A stretch of 64,000 nucleotides of DNA from Zoroaster sp. YZ-2022 (lineage: Eukaryota > Echinodermata > Asteroidea > Forcipulatida > Zoroasteridae): positions 31,539,097 to 31,603,096 of the forward strand of contig CM055817.1 in NCBI GenBank assembly GCA_029582265.1, written 5' to 3'. Under the pieces are notes generated by a model. That model was not told the DNA's origin. It was given only the letters and a program-made list of their open reading frames with translations, and searched no databases. This document shows, piece after piece, positions 54,090 to 64,000 of the stretch. Positions within the stretch are counted from its first letter, which is position 1. Each line of letters opens with the position of its first letter. Made by a program: the position numbers and the translations under genes.

Positions 54090-54928
54090 TTTACGTCCAT
54101 TTTAGGTCATACGTGGGCATCCGTTATGGTCCACGATGTCACAACGGAAGTTTCAAACGGTTCAAAACTATTGTTCTGGAATCGTGGAAAAAATCCGTTG
54201 TGTATCCGTTGAGCATCCGTTGTGTATCCTGTGTACATCCCTAGTCATACGTAGTGCATACGCAATGGCAATCGTGAGCAATCGTAGACATACGTGAACA
54301 TCCTTTGTACAATCGTGGCAGAAATCACCACGGATGCACTAGGGATGCACACGGGAAGCATTACGTATGACTAGGGATGTACACAGGATACACAACGGAT
54401 GCTCAACGGATACACTGCGAATGTTAAGATTACACTACGGATGACCAAGTATGACAACGATTTATAATGATTGCAGTAAGATTACACAACGGTCACAAGG
54501 ATTTCTTAACGATTTATCACGATCTATCACGATTTCACGAAAATGGTTGTACTTATAGGCAATCGTCACGTGATCGGCTACATCCGTTGAACAATCGTTG
54601 GGCAATCGTTAGCCAATCGCTTTACATCCGTGTATAATCGTGGCCATGCTTTGTAAATCGTGGTCATGCTTTGTAAATCGTGGTCAGTCGCTGTGTATAC
54701 GTGATTATCCGTGGGTAATCGTTACGCATACCTAGTAAATACTTTGTATACTCTTACAGCAATCGTTGTATAATCGGGGTCATACGTTGTGGAATCTTAG
54801 TGGAGTCTTTGTGTAATCGTGTAGAAGTGAAAGTTCCACGGATGTACACGTATGGCAACGGATGAAATGTATTGTTTAATCGTGGTCATACGTGGACAAT
54901 CGTAACGCCAGATCGTGACAGTGTGACT
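54090..54928. repeat. Right subterminal region: dense atacgt / atccgt / aatcgt words
   Basis: Within about 830 bases the hexamers catacg, catccg and caatcg (both orientations) recur several dozen times, ending at the right TIR (54,912-54,928). A lower-density version lies inside the left TIR. Such clusters usually serve as binding sites for the element's own proteins; this is inferred. Confidence 0.75.
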
Positions 54929-55248
54929 AGCTTAAATGGTTTAAGGAATGATTTAAAAAGAAATGTCCGTGGGTATTATCCGAATTATCCGTGGGTAATC
55001 GTTACGCATACCTAGTAAATACTTTGTATACTCTTATAGCAATCGTTGTATAATCGGGGTCATACGTTGTGGAATCTTAGTGGAGTCTTTGTGTAATCGT
55101 GTAGAAGTGAAAGTTCCACGGATGTACACGTATGGCAACGGATGAAATGTATTGTTTAATCGTGGTGATACGTGGACAATCGTAACGCCAGATCGTGACA
55201 GTGTGACTAGCTTAAATGGTTTAAGGAATGATTTAAAAAGAAATGTCC
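54704..55248 (+). repeat. 265-bp tandem duplication across the transposon-LINE junction
   Basis: Copy 1 (54,704-54,968) and copy 2 (54,984-55,248) differ at about three bases. Each contains the end of the composite, its right TIR and the first 40 bases of the LINE beyond it. The right end therefore appears twice (54,912-54,928 and 55,192-55,208). Confidence 0.92.
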
Positions 55249-58200
55249 TTTTCGATTATTTACATCATCGAAAATTTAGTCTTATTTTTCTACAGGAGAC
55301 ACACGGTGAATTCAATGATGAATGAGATTGGCGCAAGCAGTTGCAAGGTAAAATGTTTTTCAGTCACGGAAATAGGCAGTCTAGGGGGGTAGCCATTCTT
55401 ATTTCAGACAAGGTTAGTCTCAATATTTCCAACATTATTACAGATGATGAGGGAAGATGGATTAAAACCCAAATGGTCTGGAGTGATAATACATTTTATA
55501 TTGCTTCCGTTAATGCTCCAAATCAGATATGTCATCGTATTTGTTTCTTTGACAGTTTAAGCGGTAACATTACTGTTTTGGACAACTGGATTGTTGGAGG
55601 AGATTTTAATTGTAATATTGACAATAAAAAAATAAAGATGCTAGTACAATTGTTTTAACCAATGTATTGCAAGAAAAAGACCTTATAGATATCTGGCGTA
55701 CTATTCACTCTGATAAAGAAGGGTATAAACATTTTCACAAAGGTTGTAATCAAGCTACTAGAATTGATTATATTTGTGTCTCTAATAATCTCATTAATAA
55801 TGTTAATGATGTTTCTGTTACTTCATGCGGGTTTTCAGATCATCAAGTTATTGGTTATAAAATTGATGATATTGACACTCCTCATGGTCAAGGCAGGTGG
55901 TTTGGCAACAATTCTCTCCTAGAAGAACCAGAATGCAATTTTCGTATTACTCATCTTTGGAATTTCTGGAGATCTCAAAAACTAAACTATAATTCTCTCT
56001 CTAAATGGTGGGAAATAGGCAAATTCCGTTTAAAAGAAACTATCCAGGAATATGGTAAAGAAAGAAAGCACATTCTCTTAAACAAAACCGCAAAGATTTA
56101 CAGAAACGTTACAAAGTTAATTTTTTTTTAAGAACACTGATAATAGTAAAATAGAAGTGATTAAAGAGGTTGAATCCCAACTAAAACAATATGAAATTAA
56201 TGAATGGAAAAAAGCTCACATAACACTCAAAAAGAAGAGGGTGAGAAAGCTTCGAAATATTTTCTCAATCTGGAAAAACAACAGATTCAGAGTTGTAAAA
56301 TTTCTAAACTTTTTAATCATGAGGGAATCCTTGTCGACCAGCCGGATACAATGCTTAACATTTCCAATGATTTTTACAGTAATTTGTACAATTCGGAGAA
56401 TTTATCAAAAACCCATTTAGATGAAATTTTGTCCAACATTGATACTAAAATTATTCCTGACAACATCCTTGAAGATTTAGATAAAGATATTACAGAAGAA
56501 GAGATTAAAAATGCTCTTTTTCAAATGAACAAAAATAAAAGTCCTGGTATAGATGGCCTGACGGTAGAATTCTATCAAACTTTTTGGCACCTTCTTAAAG
56601 AGGACATTTTGGAGTTTTACAACGATTGTTTCACTAACACAATTAATTCGGCACTTGTCAAACTTATTTATAAGAACTCGGGTAGCCGCTATGATTTAAG
56701 AAACTGGCGTCCTATCAGTCTCCTAACTGTCGATTATAAAATATTGTCCAAAGCCATCACTAATCACCTTAAATAAGCCATGCCTTTTATTATCAGCAAA
56801 GAACAGTCATGTGGGGTCCCCAATGGAAACATTCACGATAATCTCATGGTTTTAAGAGACACAATAGACTACGTCAATTCAGAAAATTTAGAAGCTGCTG
56901 TTACTAGTATCGATCAAGAAAAGGCTTTCGATAAAATTAATTGGGAGTACATGTTTTGTGTTATGAGGAAAATGAATCTTCCCCCCACTCTCATAAAATG
57001 GACTGAGTTGTTTTATAGTAAATCTAATTGTAGAATAATAATTAATAACTGTATCGGTTCACCTGTACAGATTAGTAGAGGAATTAGGCAAGGCTGCCCG
57101 CTTTATCCACTACTTTATGCAATATGTGCTGAGGGTCTTGCTTGTCTTATCAGAACTAATAATAACTTAAGTGGCATTGTGACTCCCCAAGATGAGACTT
57201 GTATACAATCAATTCAGCATGCTGATGACACAAACATGTTTGTAAGCAACGATTATGATTATGATGTCATATTTTCAACACATACTGTAAGGGTAGTTGT
57301 TCTAAACTTAATGTAATTAAGACTAAAGGCCTTTGACTTGGTAAATGGAAACGTAGACAAGACAAACCATGTAATTTTAATTGGTGTAATGATAAAATGA
57401 AGATCCTTGGAATTGTTGTCGGTAACGAGGTAACACCGGAGGACAACTGGGGACCAAGGGTAAATAAAATCCAGTGCGTTCTTGACAAGTGGTCGAAACG
57501 TCATCTGACTTACATGGGCAAAACAGTTATTGTTAACACATTTGTTGGAGCAAGTATTAACTACTTAGGCAGTGTAATAGCCTGTCCGGCTGAATGGGTT
57601 AAAAAGATTAACAATATCATTTGGAATTTCTTTTGGGATGGAAAAAAATACAAAATAAAGAGAGATACTGTTACTGGCCCTAAAACACTAGGAGGTACAG
57701 GTCTCATTGTCATCCAGTGCAAGCTGACTAGTTTAAAACTAAATTGGTTATATCGTTATCTCCACACCGACAACAAGTGGAAGATTTTCTTTGATTATTG
57801 GATTAACAAAGCTAGTATAAATAATTTAGGTTGGTACATTTTTGCAAATACTAACACACATACTCAAACCACTTCTTTCTATAAGGAAGTAATTGATGCT
57901 TTTGTGAATGCGGGGGTGTTTTCAAGCGTAATGTTTCTAGTGTTTTAGAGACCCGGGAAGTTCCTATATTTAATAATTGTATAGCTACTAGGGATAATAC
58001 TTTATTAGATAGTCCTATGCTTAAATCAGTCGGCATGACCAAGGTTAAAGATGTGACCAGACAATGCAATTTGATTTCTTTTAAAACAGTGGCAACCAAA
58101 TGTTCTATCCAAAGAATTAATGCAGGTAGAATTGACGGTAGAGTTAAAAAACATATTGGTTTAACCTTAGGTCAGGAGAAAAGACATGGCCCAATGAATC

Positions 58201-58902
58201 ACGTATGTAATTGGCTAGTTTTTCCAGATCAAAGTGATGATAGTGAAGTCAAAATTAAGAACACTAGTACCAAATCCATCTACGCTAAAATGATTTCAAA
58301 TAAATGTATTCCCCTCGAGCCCAGAATGAGTGGCAATAAATATTCTATTATTCGCGAGACATAGATTGGCCTTTGATCTGGAAAAACGGCCTTAAGAATA
58401 ACCTACTAGACCCAGAGGACAAAAACTGTTGGTCTAAATTAAAACACATGATTCTTCCTACTAGAGATGTTTTATATAAAATTGCTAAAGTAGATGATGT
58501 TAAATGTCATATGTGTGAAACCGAACCAGAATGTCACCAACATCTGTTTATATATTGTATTAGCACATTAATGCTTGGGTTTTTGTAGAATATCTCTTAA
58601 GAAAATACACTGGAAACAAACATTGCTATCTTAGCGATCCAAACATAATCTAGGGATATGAGTTGAAACCGGTCCAAGGGGTTTTAATAGTTAAAATGCT
58701 CCGTCAAATCTGGAATGTCCGGTGCAAAAACGTTTTTGATAATTATAATAGCCCATCCGACATTGATATAACTTTACAGTTCAAACATAATCTCAAACGG
58801 TTTTTAAAATTAGAAAAGAACAGAATGAGTTGTGAAAAGTTAAAAAATTTGTTTATACTAGAAATAACGCTCTGTTATCCATTAATGAAGAAAATCAACT
58901 AG
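54929..58902 (+). pseudogene. Tx1-type LINE ORF2: endonuclease, RT and zinc-knuckle tail
   Basis: Endonuclease: LNGLRNDLKRN, IFLQETHGEF (55,285), GVAILISDKV, DNWIVGGDFNCNIDN (55,610), ATRIDYICVS and SDHQVIGYK (55,840). RT: EEEIKNALFQMNKNKSPGID, NWRPISLLTVDYKILSKAI, AAVTSIDQEKAFDKINW (56,900), GIRQGCPLYPLLYAI, QHADDTNMF (active site, 57,220) and LDKWSKRHLTYMGKTVIVN. Tail: WNFFWDGKKYKIKRDTVTG with GGTGL, and CHMCETEPECHQHLFIYC, a CCHC-like knuckle (58,510). QHADD and FFWDGKK-type motifs place it in the Tx1/L1 group. At least six stops or frameshifts occur. The duplicated junction at 55 kb lies at its start. Confidence 0.88.
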
Positions 58903-59169
58903 AATTCAGTTACTGATATTTATTTCCTCTTATGATACCACCTTAATTGTAAATAGCTTTTGTATAGATTTTTTTGTATTTTGTGCCTTTATGTATATAT
59001 TCCGTATATATTAATATATATATTAATGTATTTGATTAATTAATTTGTAACATATGGTGGTATAGTTATAGTCATATTGAATGCGATGTCATTATATTGT
59101 ATGTTTCAGAGTATGAAATAATTGGAGTCATATAACTCCGAACGTCAAACAAATTAATAAAAATTAAAA

Positions 59170-59251
<82 letters not shown>
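58903..59251. repeat. LINE 3' UTR ending in (AAAT)n (59,166-59,251)
   Basis: After the ORF2 stop comes an AT-rich 3' UTR, then about twenty-one AAAT units. The tract joins the LINE end to repeat copy 2 at 59,252 and corresponds to the (AAAT)n inside copy 1 at 10,141. Confidence 0.9.
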
Positions 59252-59252
<1 letters not shown>

Positions 59253-59807
59253 AGTTCCCAGAAGGTCTCTACCACGTAGTTTTTAGGTTTTTGACATCGG
59301 TGTCTTGTTTGAGGTAATTTTTGGTGGGGAAGTTTGTGTGTTCTTTGACGCATAACGGTCTCAGACCGGGCCCTTTCCTGTCCACCTCCCCCCAGGTTTA
59401 GTGTACGTAACTGTTGTCAACAAAGAAACCTATGTCACACGTCCTCCCTCACCACAAGCCCCCTTTTACCATTGTTTGACACCTCAAGCTCCGTCAGCAA
59501 CCACCCTCCCCCACCCAAAAAACAAGACTGAACCCAAAATAAAGTATACTAAATGAAGTATGGTAAAAAATAAAATACACAACCAACCCCAGAATTGTTG
59601 GTAGACAGAACAGATTTAACTTTTCGGAAATGTAATGAGTACAATATGTATCTCTGATTTTAGGAAAGTCCGTGTACTGTATCCGGTACACTAATGATGG
59701 CCTGATACCAGGTGAGTCAATTACCATACATGTAATCATCAGTTTGGCCATAATGGGAAGGCTATATCTGTTTATGTTCTTGCATTTAGTGTTTTGAAGG
59801 TAGACGT
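59252..59807 (+). repeat. Dispersed repeat, copy 2, 3' half (non-coding start)
   Basis: Matches 10,222-10,790 of copy 1. Contains the conserved exon-like segment near 59,665-59,713 (tttag before, CAG/GTGAGT after; GKSVYCIRYTNDGL in one frame). The minus-strand frame conserved in both copies here lies in intron and is treated as a shadow. Confidence 0.8.
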
Positions 59808-61642
59808 ATGTACCTTGCATATATTGCTACGGCTATTATGTGCGTACTGATCTGTGGCAACACCAATGCCCAACTTGAGCCTGCACTCCCTGCACAGACT
59901 GATGGTAGCAGTAGGAAAGCTCGTGTGCGTGGGCGAGTTGCTCACAAGAGTGATTTGTTAAAACATCCTCCTGTTGGTGTGTCGTTCTGGTTGAACCAGG
60001 TTCTTAGTCTGATGAAGAGAGATGATGTGGCTCTGGTAGTCAAGAATGTTTCATTAATTCTCCGAGTAGCCAAACGTGAATACCTGAAACTGGGCCACGA
60101 TGTAGGTCAACATGTCTACATCCGAAACAAACTACGCAAATTGGGTCGTCTCGTCACACAACTCCGAAAAAAACACTCACCAACTAAATGCATCACTCGA
60201 GTTATTCGTGCATCCCCACCACCTGAATGATATCGTCAAGACTGTTCATGATGTCGCTGGCTTCAATGAAGAAAAGCAGTTGTATCATGTTCCATTTCTA
60301 GCATTAAAGATTGGACATTCCAGCAAGAAATGTGCGCTCATACTCACAGGAAATGCTCTAGAGTGTGGGCAAAAGTACAAATCGGAACGAACGGAAAAGT
60401 TTCTGCAGTTGTGTCACATGAATTGGCGAGAACATGTGTCCACCCACGCGCACAGAACAAGGTACTATAAGGAAAGCGCAACAAACCTAAATTTCTCCCA
60501 ACAAATGCCAATATGGTCCAAATGTCCTCGTTCCTCCATGCATCTGATGCCAGGGCAATGCAACTCCTTCGGGGCCCATACAAAAATACTAGCTTGGAAA
60601 AGACTGAATAAAGTCACACTCTGCAATCTCATTATGTTCAACCGCAGAAGGCGGGGGGGGGGGGGGGGTATCCAAGATGAAACTGGAAGACTTCCACAAA
60701 CACAGTGCAGCCATTGTCAGTGAGAACTGTTCCTGTTCTTCTCACTACTGAGGTGATGTCGTGGTTGATGGCTCTGGTCGCAAATGGACATCAAGCTGGA
60801 GTCAGCCAAGACAACACGTACTCGTTCGCGTGATGTTGTTATGGAGGCAATGCTGACAGCATCCGGTCTACAAAGCTTCGTGAACATGTAACGACTGCAT
60901 CACAAATTATTTCATTTAAGGAGCATAAGCTTGAAACACTTGCCGACTTCGTGGGCCATAATTTGCGGGTCCATTGCGAGTACTACCCTACCAGTTGCCA
61001 GATACTGTCTCGACTTTTTCTGAGCTTGGAGAGGGGCAACTTGGCTTCCCAACATGGGAAATTACTGGATGAGTTGCATGTAACTGGATGTAATAATAAA
61101 TGATAAATGTGTGCAGCGATTCCTCCGACTCCGACCTCTCTGATGGGCTGTTTGTTGTGTTGGGTCTGTCTCTCTGGATATTTGTTGTGCTGCATGTTTT
61201 CTTTGTGTGGCATGATCTTTCGGTCCGAATCTGTGTAATTCTCTTTGTTATGTTGCCTGTTGTTGTAATCCTGAAATAATTCTTGCTTCTGGGAAATGGA
61301 ACACTTCCGTTGAATTTTCCCTAACACTAATGTATTTAATTATCATCGTGTTTGTTGTGTGTTATATGACCGATTGTAGCCAGTGTACCATCCAGAAGAC
61401 AGCCATCTCTTTTATCTCGGCGACTGAAGCGTCATCTCTGGACTGCCGAGGAGAAAAGAGACGTCACGGAGGGCTTGCAGGGATTATTTTTGGTGAAGAA
61501 GCTACCTGACAAACGCGACATCAAAACATATTGTCCTGTGGCACTGCAGACCGGAACTTGGAGGACATTAAAGACTGTTGTCGAAATACAACGAAGCGCC
61601 ATCAAAGATAAGGTCTACTGGATCTTCTCGTACCCATATTAA
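59808..61642 (+). pseudogene. Tyrosine-recombinase-like large protein, copy 2
   Basis: Blocks in order: KRDDVALVVKNVSLI, GHDVGQHVYIRNKLRKLGRL, a frameshift, LFVHPHHLNDIVKTVHDVAG, LALKIGHSSKKCALILTGNA, EKFLQLCHMNWREHVSTHA, NKVTLCNLIMFNRRRR (60,600-60,655) and, after poly-G slippage, RTVPVLLTTEVMSWLMALVA. Next STKLREHVTTASQII and LADFVGHNLRVHCEYY (60,866-60,986), which fit the R...(L)GH...Y signature of tyrosine recombinases. A last exon (61,380-61,642, after attgtag) reads RHLWTAEEKRDVTEGLQGLF with KTYC and TWRTLKTVVEIQRSAIKDK, a Myb-like/zinc-knuckle end. I recall this architecture from uncharacterised metazoan proteins. Several stops break it. Confidence 0.6.
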
Positions 61643-62451
61643 AAGAGTGGCTCTAAGGTCGAATTCGGTTTTGTGCTGCACTCAGTTTCCACTAGATAGA
61701 GTTCTTATGAGAGTGAAAGAAATATCACAAGTTTGTCACCTCACGTTGGAACGTGCAACCCGTAAAACGGTGCTCAATCTGTAACACTATGGCATTGGAA
61801 GTCAACAATAAATGGTAATGTACATTTCCAACTAAGTTCAGCACACAACTGAATTTGACCTTAAGAGTCGGTCTTTAATCCCAGAAGAAATGCTGGCCGT
61901 TCCGCATCACAGCTGCCGCGCCTCATACCGAACTTTTATTAATCTAATCAGGAGCAGTTATCCAGAAGATGCATACCAATGTGAAAATTTGTCACTCAAG
62001 CCGTCGATATGTGGACAGCCCTCATATTTGACCGAGATTTTCATTGACGGCAAGGTTGTACTGTTATCTAAGTACATATGACTAAATGTAGATGGTGGAA
62101 TTTCTTCCATTTCCTTTGCCCTCATTTCAGATATATTAATTCAATATTTGTTTTGTTAAAAAAATGCATAGAACTATTTCGACCGGCAAATACCATCCAA
62201 ACATAAATGACAGTCAAAACGAAACGTTGGCTGATTTTATGCATTTTTCTCTAATGTCTTTTTAAAACACGTTGTTATGAGCTACAATTTGCGCAGATTG
62301 TTTTTGCATCTCGTTTTTTGCAAATGTTCTGTCGCAATGTTCAATGTTCAGTGCATTTCGTCGAAACAAAATTTCCGTCAGACGTAACTTAAGTAAAGAT
62401 AAATCGGTGGTTTGATTCTATGTGATTGAAATTCATGACATTACAACTTAC
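61643..62451. other. No gene seen before the LRR exon
   Basis: AT-rich and without recognisable repeats, except that the last 50 bases match the intron beside the LRR exon at 36.8 kb. Confidence 0.45.
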
Positions 62452-62523
62452 AATTTGAGGAGGTTTTGTAGACCATCAAATGTTCCTGGTGCAAGTTCAC
62501 TGATTCCGTTTTTCTGAAGATTT
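62452..62523 (-). CDS. 72-nt leucine-rich-repeat exon, second copy
   Basis: Same design as 36,834-36,905: acceptor CTAG, donor GTAAGT, exactly 72 nt, phase 2 on both sides. It encodes NLQKNGISELAPGTFDGLQN plus LLK. The two exons and about 50 bases of each flanking intron are clearly duplicates. If both belong to one minus-strand gene, this one is upstream of the other by 25.5 kb. Splicing the two in phase gives two consecutive, well-formed LRRs. Confidence 0.85.
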
Positions 62524-62554
62524 CTAGGATGGGAAACAAAGTAGAGTTTGACAT

Positions 62555-63340
62555 TTAATTAAGGCGTCGATTTCTTCCACATGTATGACCTCTACGAGTT
62601 TTGGATTTAGAGTTGATTCCCAGGGATCTGATAATTGTCCAAACAGAGTGGTCAATCCTATGATTATAATGAAGAAGGTTGAAGAGTTCTGCACGGTTGT
62701 AGGAAGTGCGAATAGGGCTAGAAGTTCGCTGCAGCAACACATTATCTCTAGATGTGACAACATCTTGGGGTACTGATTGTCTGATTCCAGCTTCAGGACC
62801 TGGATTGGTGTGAATATCGCCTGCTTGCAATAGCTCAAGCTGGAAAGGACAGCCAGCGTTGCTGTAATAGGCAATTCTCCTGCCACAGAAGGTAGTTGTA
62901 GTAGTAGTAGTATGCCTACTTAGGTTCACCACAATAAGATTGCATGAATGCACCAAGTGGCCATTGTGTTGAAGTCCACTGATGAATATAATGATGCTGG
63001 CAAAGAGTTGAAGACAGGTAATAGCCCTCATTGTACGTGCTTAGAGTAGATTCTCAGCATTGTCAAGTTAATACGAGGTGTATGGTTGAGCGACCAGCAC
63101 CTTGCTGTGTACAAGATGGCTACAGCTATCCCAAATGTATTGGTCAGAGTCAACTTGAAGTTTGCGGAAAAAATACTGGTAAAACAAGGACAAATCTACC
63201 AATAAATTTTGTCCTGTATAATCTCTACTGCAGAATGAATTGACTGGTTGACAAAATGAGGACTAGAAGGCTCAAAGTACACCACAAAAGTAAAGGTAGA
63301 GGAGAGGTGAACAGAGCAGCTGTTACGCGCTCAGTCACCA
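62555..63340 (-). mobile_element. L2/CR1-type LINE, 5' end with leader and 2A-like motif
   Basis: The ATG at 63,031 begins MRAITCLQLFASIIIFISGL, a signal-peptide-like start. The frame then reaches AYYSNAGCPFQLELLQAG and DIHTNPGP (62,821-62,795), closer to the 2A consensus than the copy at 16 kb. After it come AELFNLLHYNHRIDHSVWTI and SKTRRGHTCGRN, the usual stretch before the endonuclease. The copy ends near 62,555, beside the LRR exon, with no endonuclease or RT. The 5' side (63,320-63,340) shares the gcgctcagtcac motif with the LINE at 16.6 kb. The leader is open for 158 codons, so it is better preserved than the other. Confidence 0.75.
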
Positions 63341-63560
63341 ATACCATTCTTATTCTATGGTTATCCTGCAGTGGTTATATTCTAGTTATAGACTCAGTCT
63401 GGTTTACAGGCAGATGGCATTGAACATATGAATACATATGTCCTTATATTCAGCATTGGCCAGTGGTACTAGTTCTAATTTGCAAGATGAATTGTAAGTA
63501 AGACTAATTGCGGTGACACCATGTGGAATCTCAATTGAGTAGTAATGAGTTCTGAAAAGA
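63341..63560. other. Short interval without a recognised feature
   Basis: No coding or repeat feature recognised between the LINE 5' end and the hammerhead-like motif. Confidence 0.4.
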
Positions 63561-63615
63561 AGTGGTGGTACAACTCGACGTTTCGATCAGTATGCTCTGA
63601 TCGTCCTCAGGAGAA
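63561..63615 (-). ncRNA. Hammerhead-ribozyme-like motif (Penelope-type terminal repeat?)
   Basis: On the minus strand: CTGAGGA (63,610-63,604), stem II CGATCAG / CTGATCG around loop AGCATA (63,603-63,584), then GAAAC at the stem end and a possible two-pair stem III closed by GTCGA, followed by GTT as the cleavage-site triplet. CUGANGA...GAAA is the hammerhead core. Stem I is weak and the last stem II base overlaps the G of GAAA, so activity is doubtful. Motifs of this kind are known in terminal repeats of Penelope-like elements; no Penelope protein was seen nearby. Confidence 0.5.
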
Positions 63616-64000
63616 AGATGAATTGTATCAAATTACTGAGCATCACCAGGGAACAAAGCAAACTGCACATCATCGTTGTTAATCAGTTGGCAAAGTTAAG
63701 TATAAAGGTCAGAATATTACAACTGACCATGATAGGAAATTAAATTCCAAAGCAGTGATAAATTGCAGCCTCTGCATTAAGCCAAATAAAACAAATGTTT
63801 ATACTTAATAGGGTTTTTTACAGTATGTAGATACATGTATTTATTATACCAAACAAATGGTTATCAGGTCTTATTGGTAGGTCGGATATGTTTTAATACA
63901 CTTTAACCCTAACTACACATAACATATTTCATTATGAACTAATTCATATCCATCAAACTACCACAGGATATAGTACAATGTAAAGCAAACCCAAACCTTT
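63616..64000. other. No gene recognised to the window end
   Basis: AT-rich. If the hammerhead-like motif belongs to a Penelope-like terminal repeat, part of that repeat could extend here, but nothing marks its edge. Confidence 0.4.

Larger units (their letters stand above)
42294..54928. mobile_element. 12.6-kb Harbinger composite inserted in the Tx1-type LINE
   Basis: Ends are AGTCACACTGTCACGAT at 42,294-42,310 and its exact complement at 54,912-54,928; both ends continue inward into atacgt/atccgt-rich repeats. Contents in order: transposase A (+), Myb-like A (-), a Tc1 derivative, an inverted duplication of Myb B exon 1, Myb-like B (+) and transposase B (+). A and B proteins are clearly different, so two related Harbinger elements were combined or nested. 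A 3-bp target duplication (cta) is possible but not clean. The flanking LINE reading frame is continuous across the insertion apart from small indels. Confidence 0.8.

Overview
This window reads as a slice of an invertebrate animal genome, probably marine and possibly a deuterostome (echinoderm, hemichordate or lancelet). That is an inference from the mix of repeats: L2/CR1-type LINEs with 2A-like leaders, a Tx1-type LINE, Harbinger elements with Myb-like partner genes, a tRNA-Leu-derived SINE and a THAP-bearing DNA transposon. There is no operon structure, no ribosome binding site and no CRISPR. Almost every recognisable reading frame belongs to a mobile element and most are broken. The only sequences I would give to a host gene are two 72-nt leucine-rich-repeat exons on the minus strand (36,834-36,905 and 62,452-62,523). 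Much of the window may therefore be intron of one large LRR gene.

Layout. 0.5-3.6 kb: decayed Ty3/gypsy element (gag, protease, RT-RNase H, integrase) fused to an internal piece of an L2/CR1 LINE. 6.8-7.8 kb: Tc1/mariner element with long inverted repeats. 8.5-11.3 kb: copy 1 of a repeated gene for an uncharacterised, tyrosine-recombinase-like protein. 12.2-16.6 kb: near-complete L2/CR1 LINE (minus) with a 2A-like motif behind a hydrophobic leader. 17.0-29.3 kb: a tandem array of roughly 120-150-bp units, split by an 11,231-bp element (17,450-28,680) with 41-bp perfect terminal inverted repeats and a possible ATAT target duplication. It carries a long minus-strand transposase-like gene, a plus-strand THAP gene, a PHD-like gene and a further two-exon gene, and has itself been hit by a LINE. 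29.5-36.4 kb: SINEs, an RTE-like LINE, a tandem duplication and a LINE with a C-terminal C2H2 finger.

39.0-61.6 kb is a three-level nest. Copy 2 of the recombinase-like gene is split at its central microsatellite by a Tx1-type LINE (40.7-59.2 kb). The start of that LINE's ORF2 is split by a 12.6-kb Harbinger composite (42,294-54,928) with matching 17-bp ends. The composite holds two different Harbinger gene pairs, A and B (DDE transposase plus Myb-like protein), whose exons join in compatible phase, and also a Tc1 derivative, large palindromes and TATA-bearing repeats. 62.4-64.0 kb: the second LRR exon, a second 2A-bearing LINE 5' end and a hammerhead-ribozyme-like motif.

How the parts work together is partly inference. 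Within each Harbinger pair the Myb-like protein is expected to bind DNA for the transposase. The SINE shares its 3' tail with the L2/CR1 LINE and is probably mobilised by it. All identifications come from motif reading and memory of families; no database search was run.
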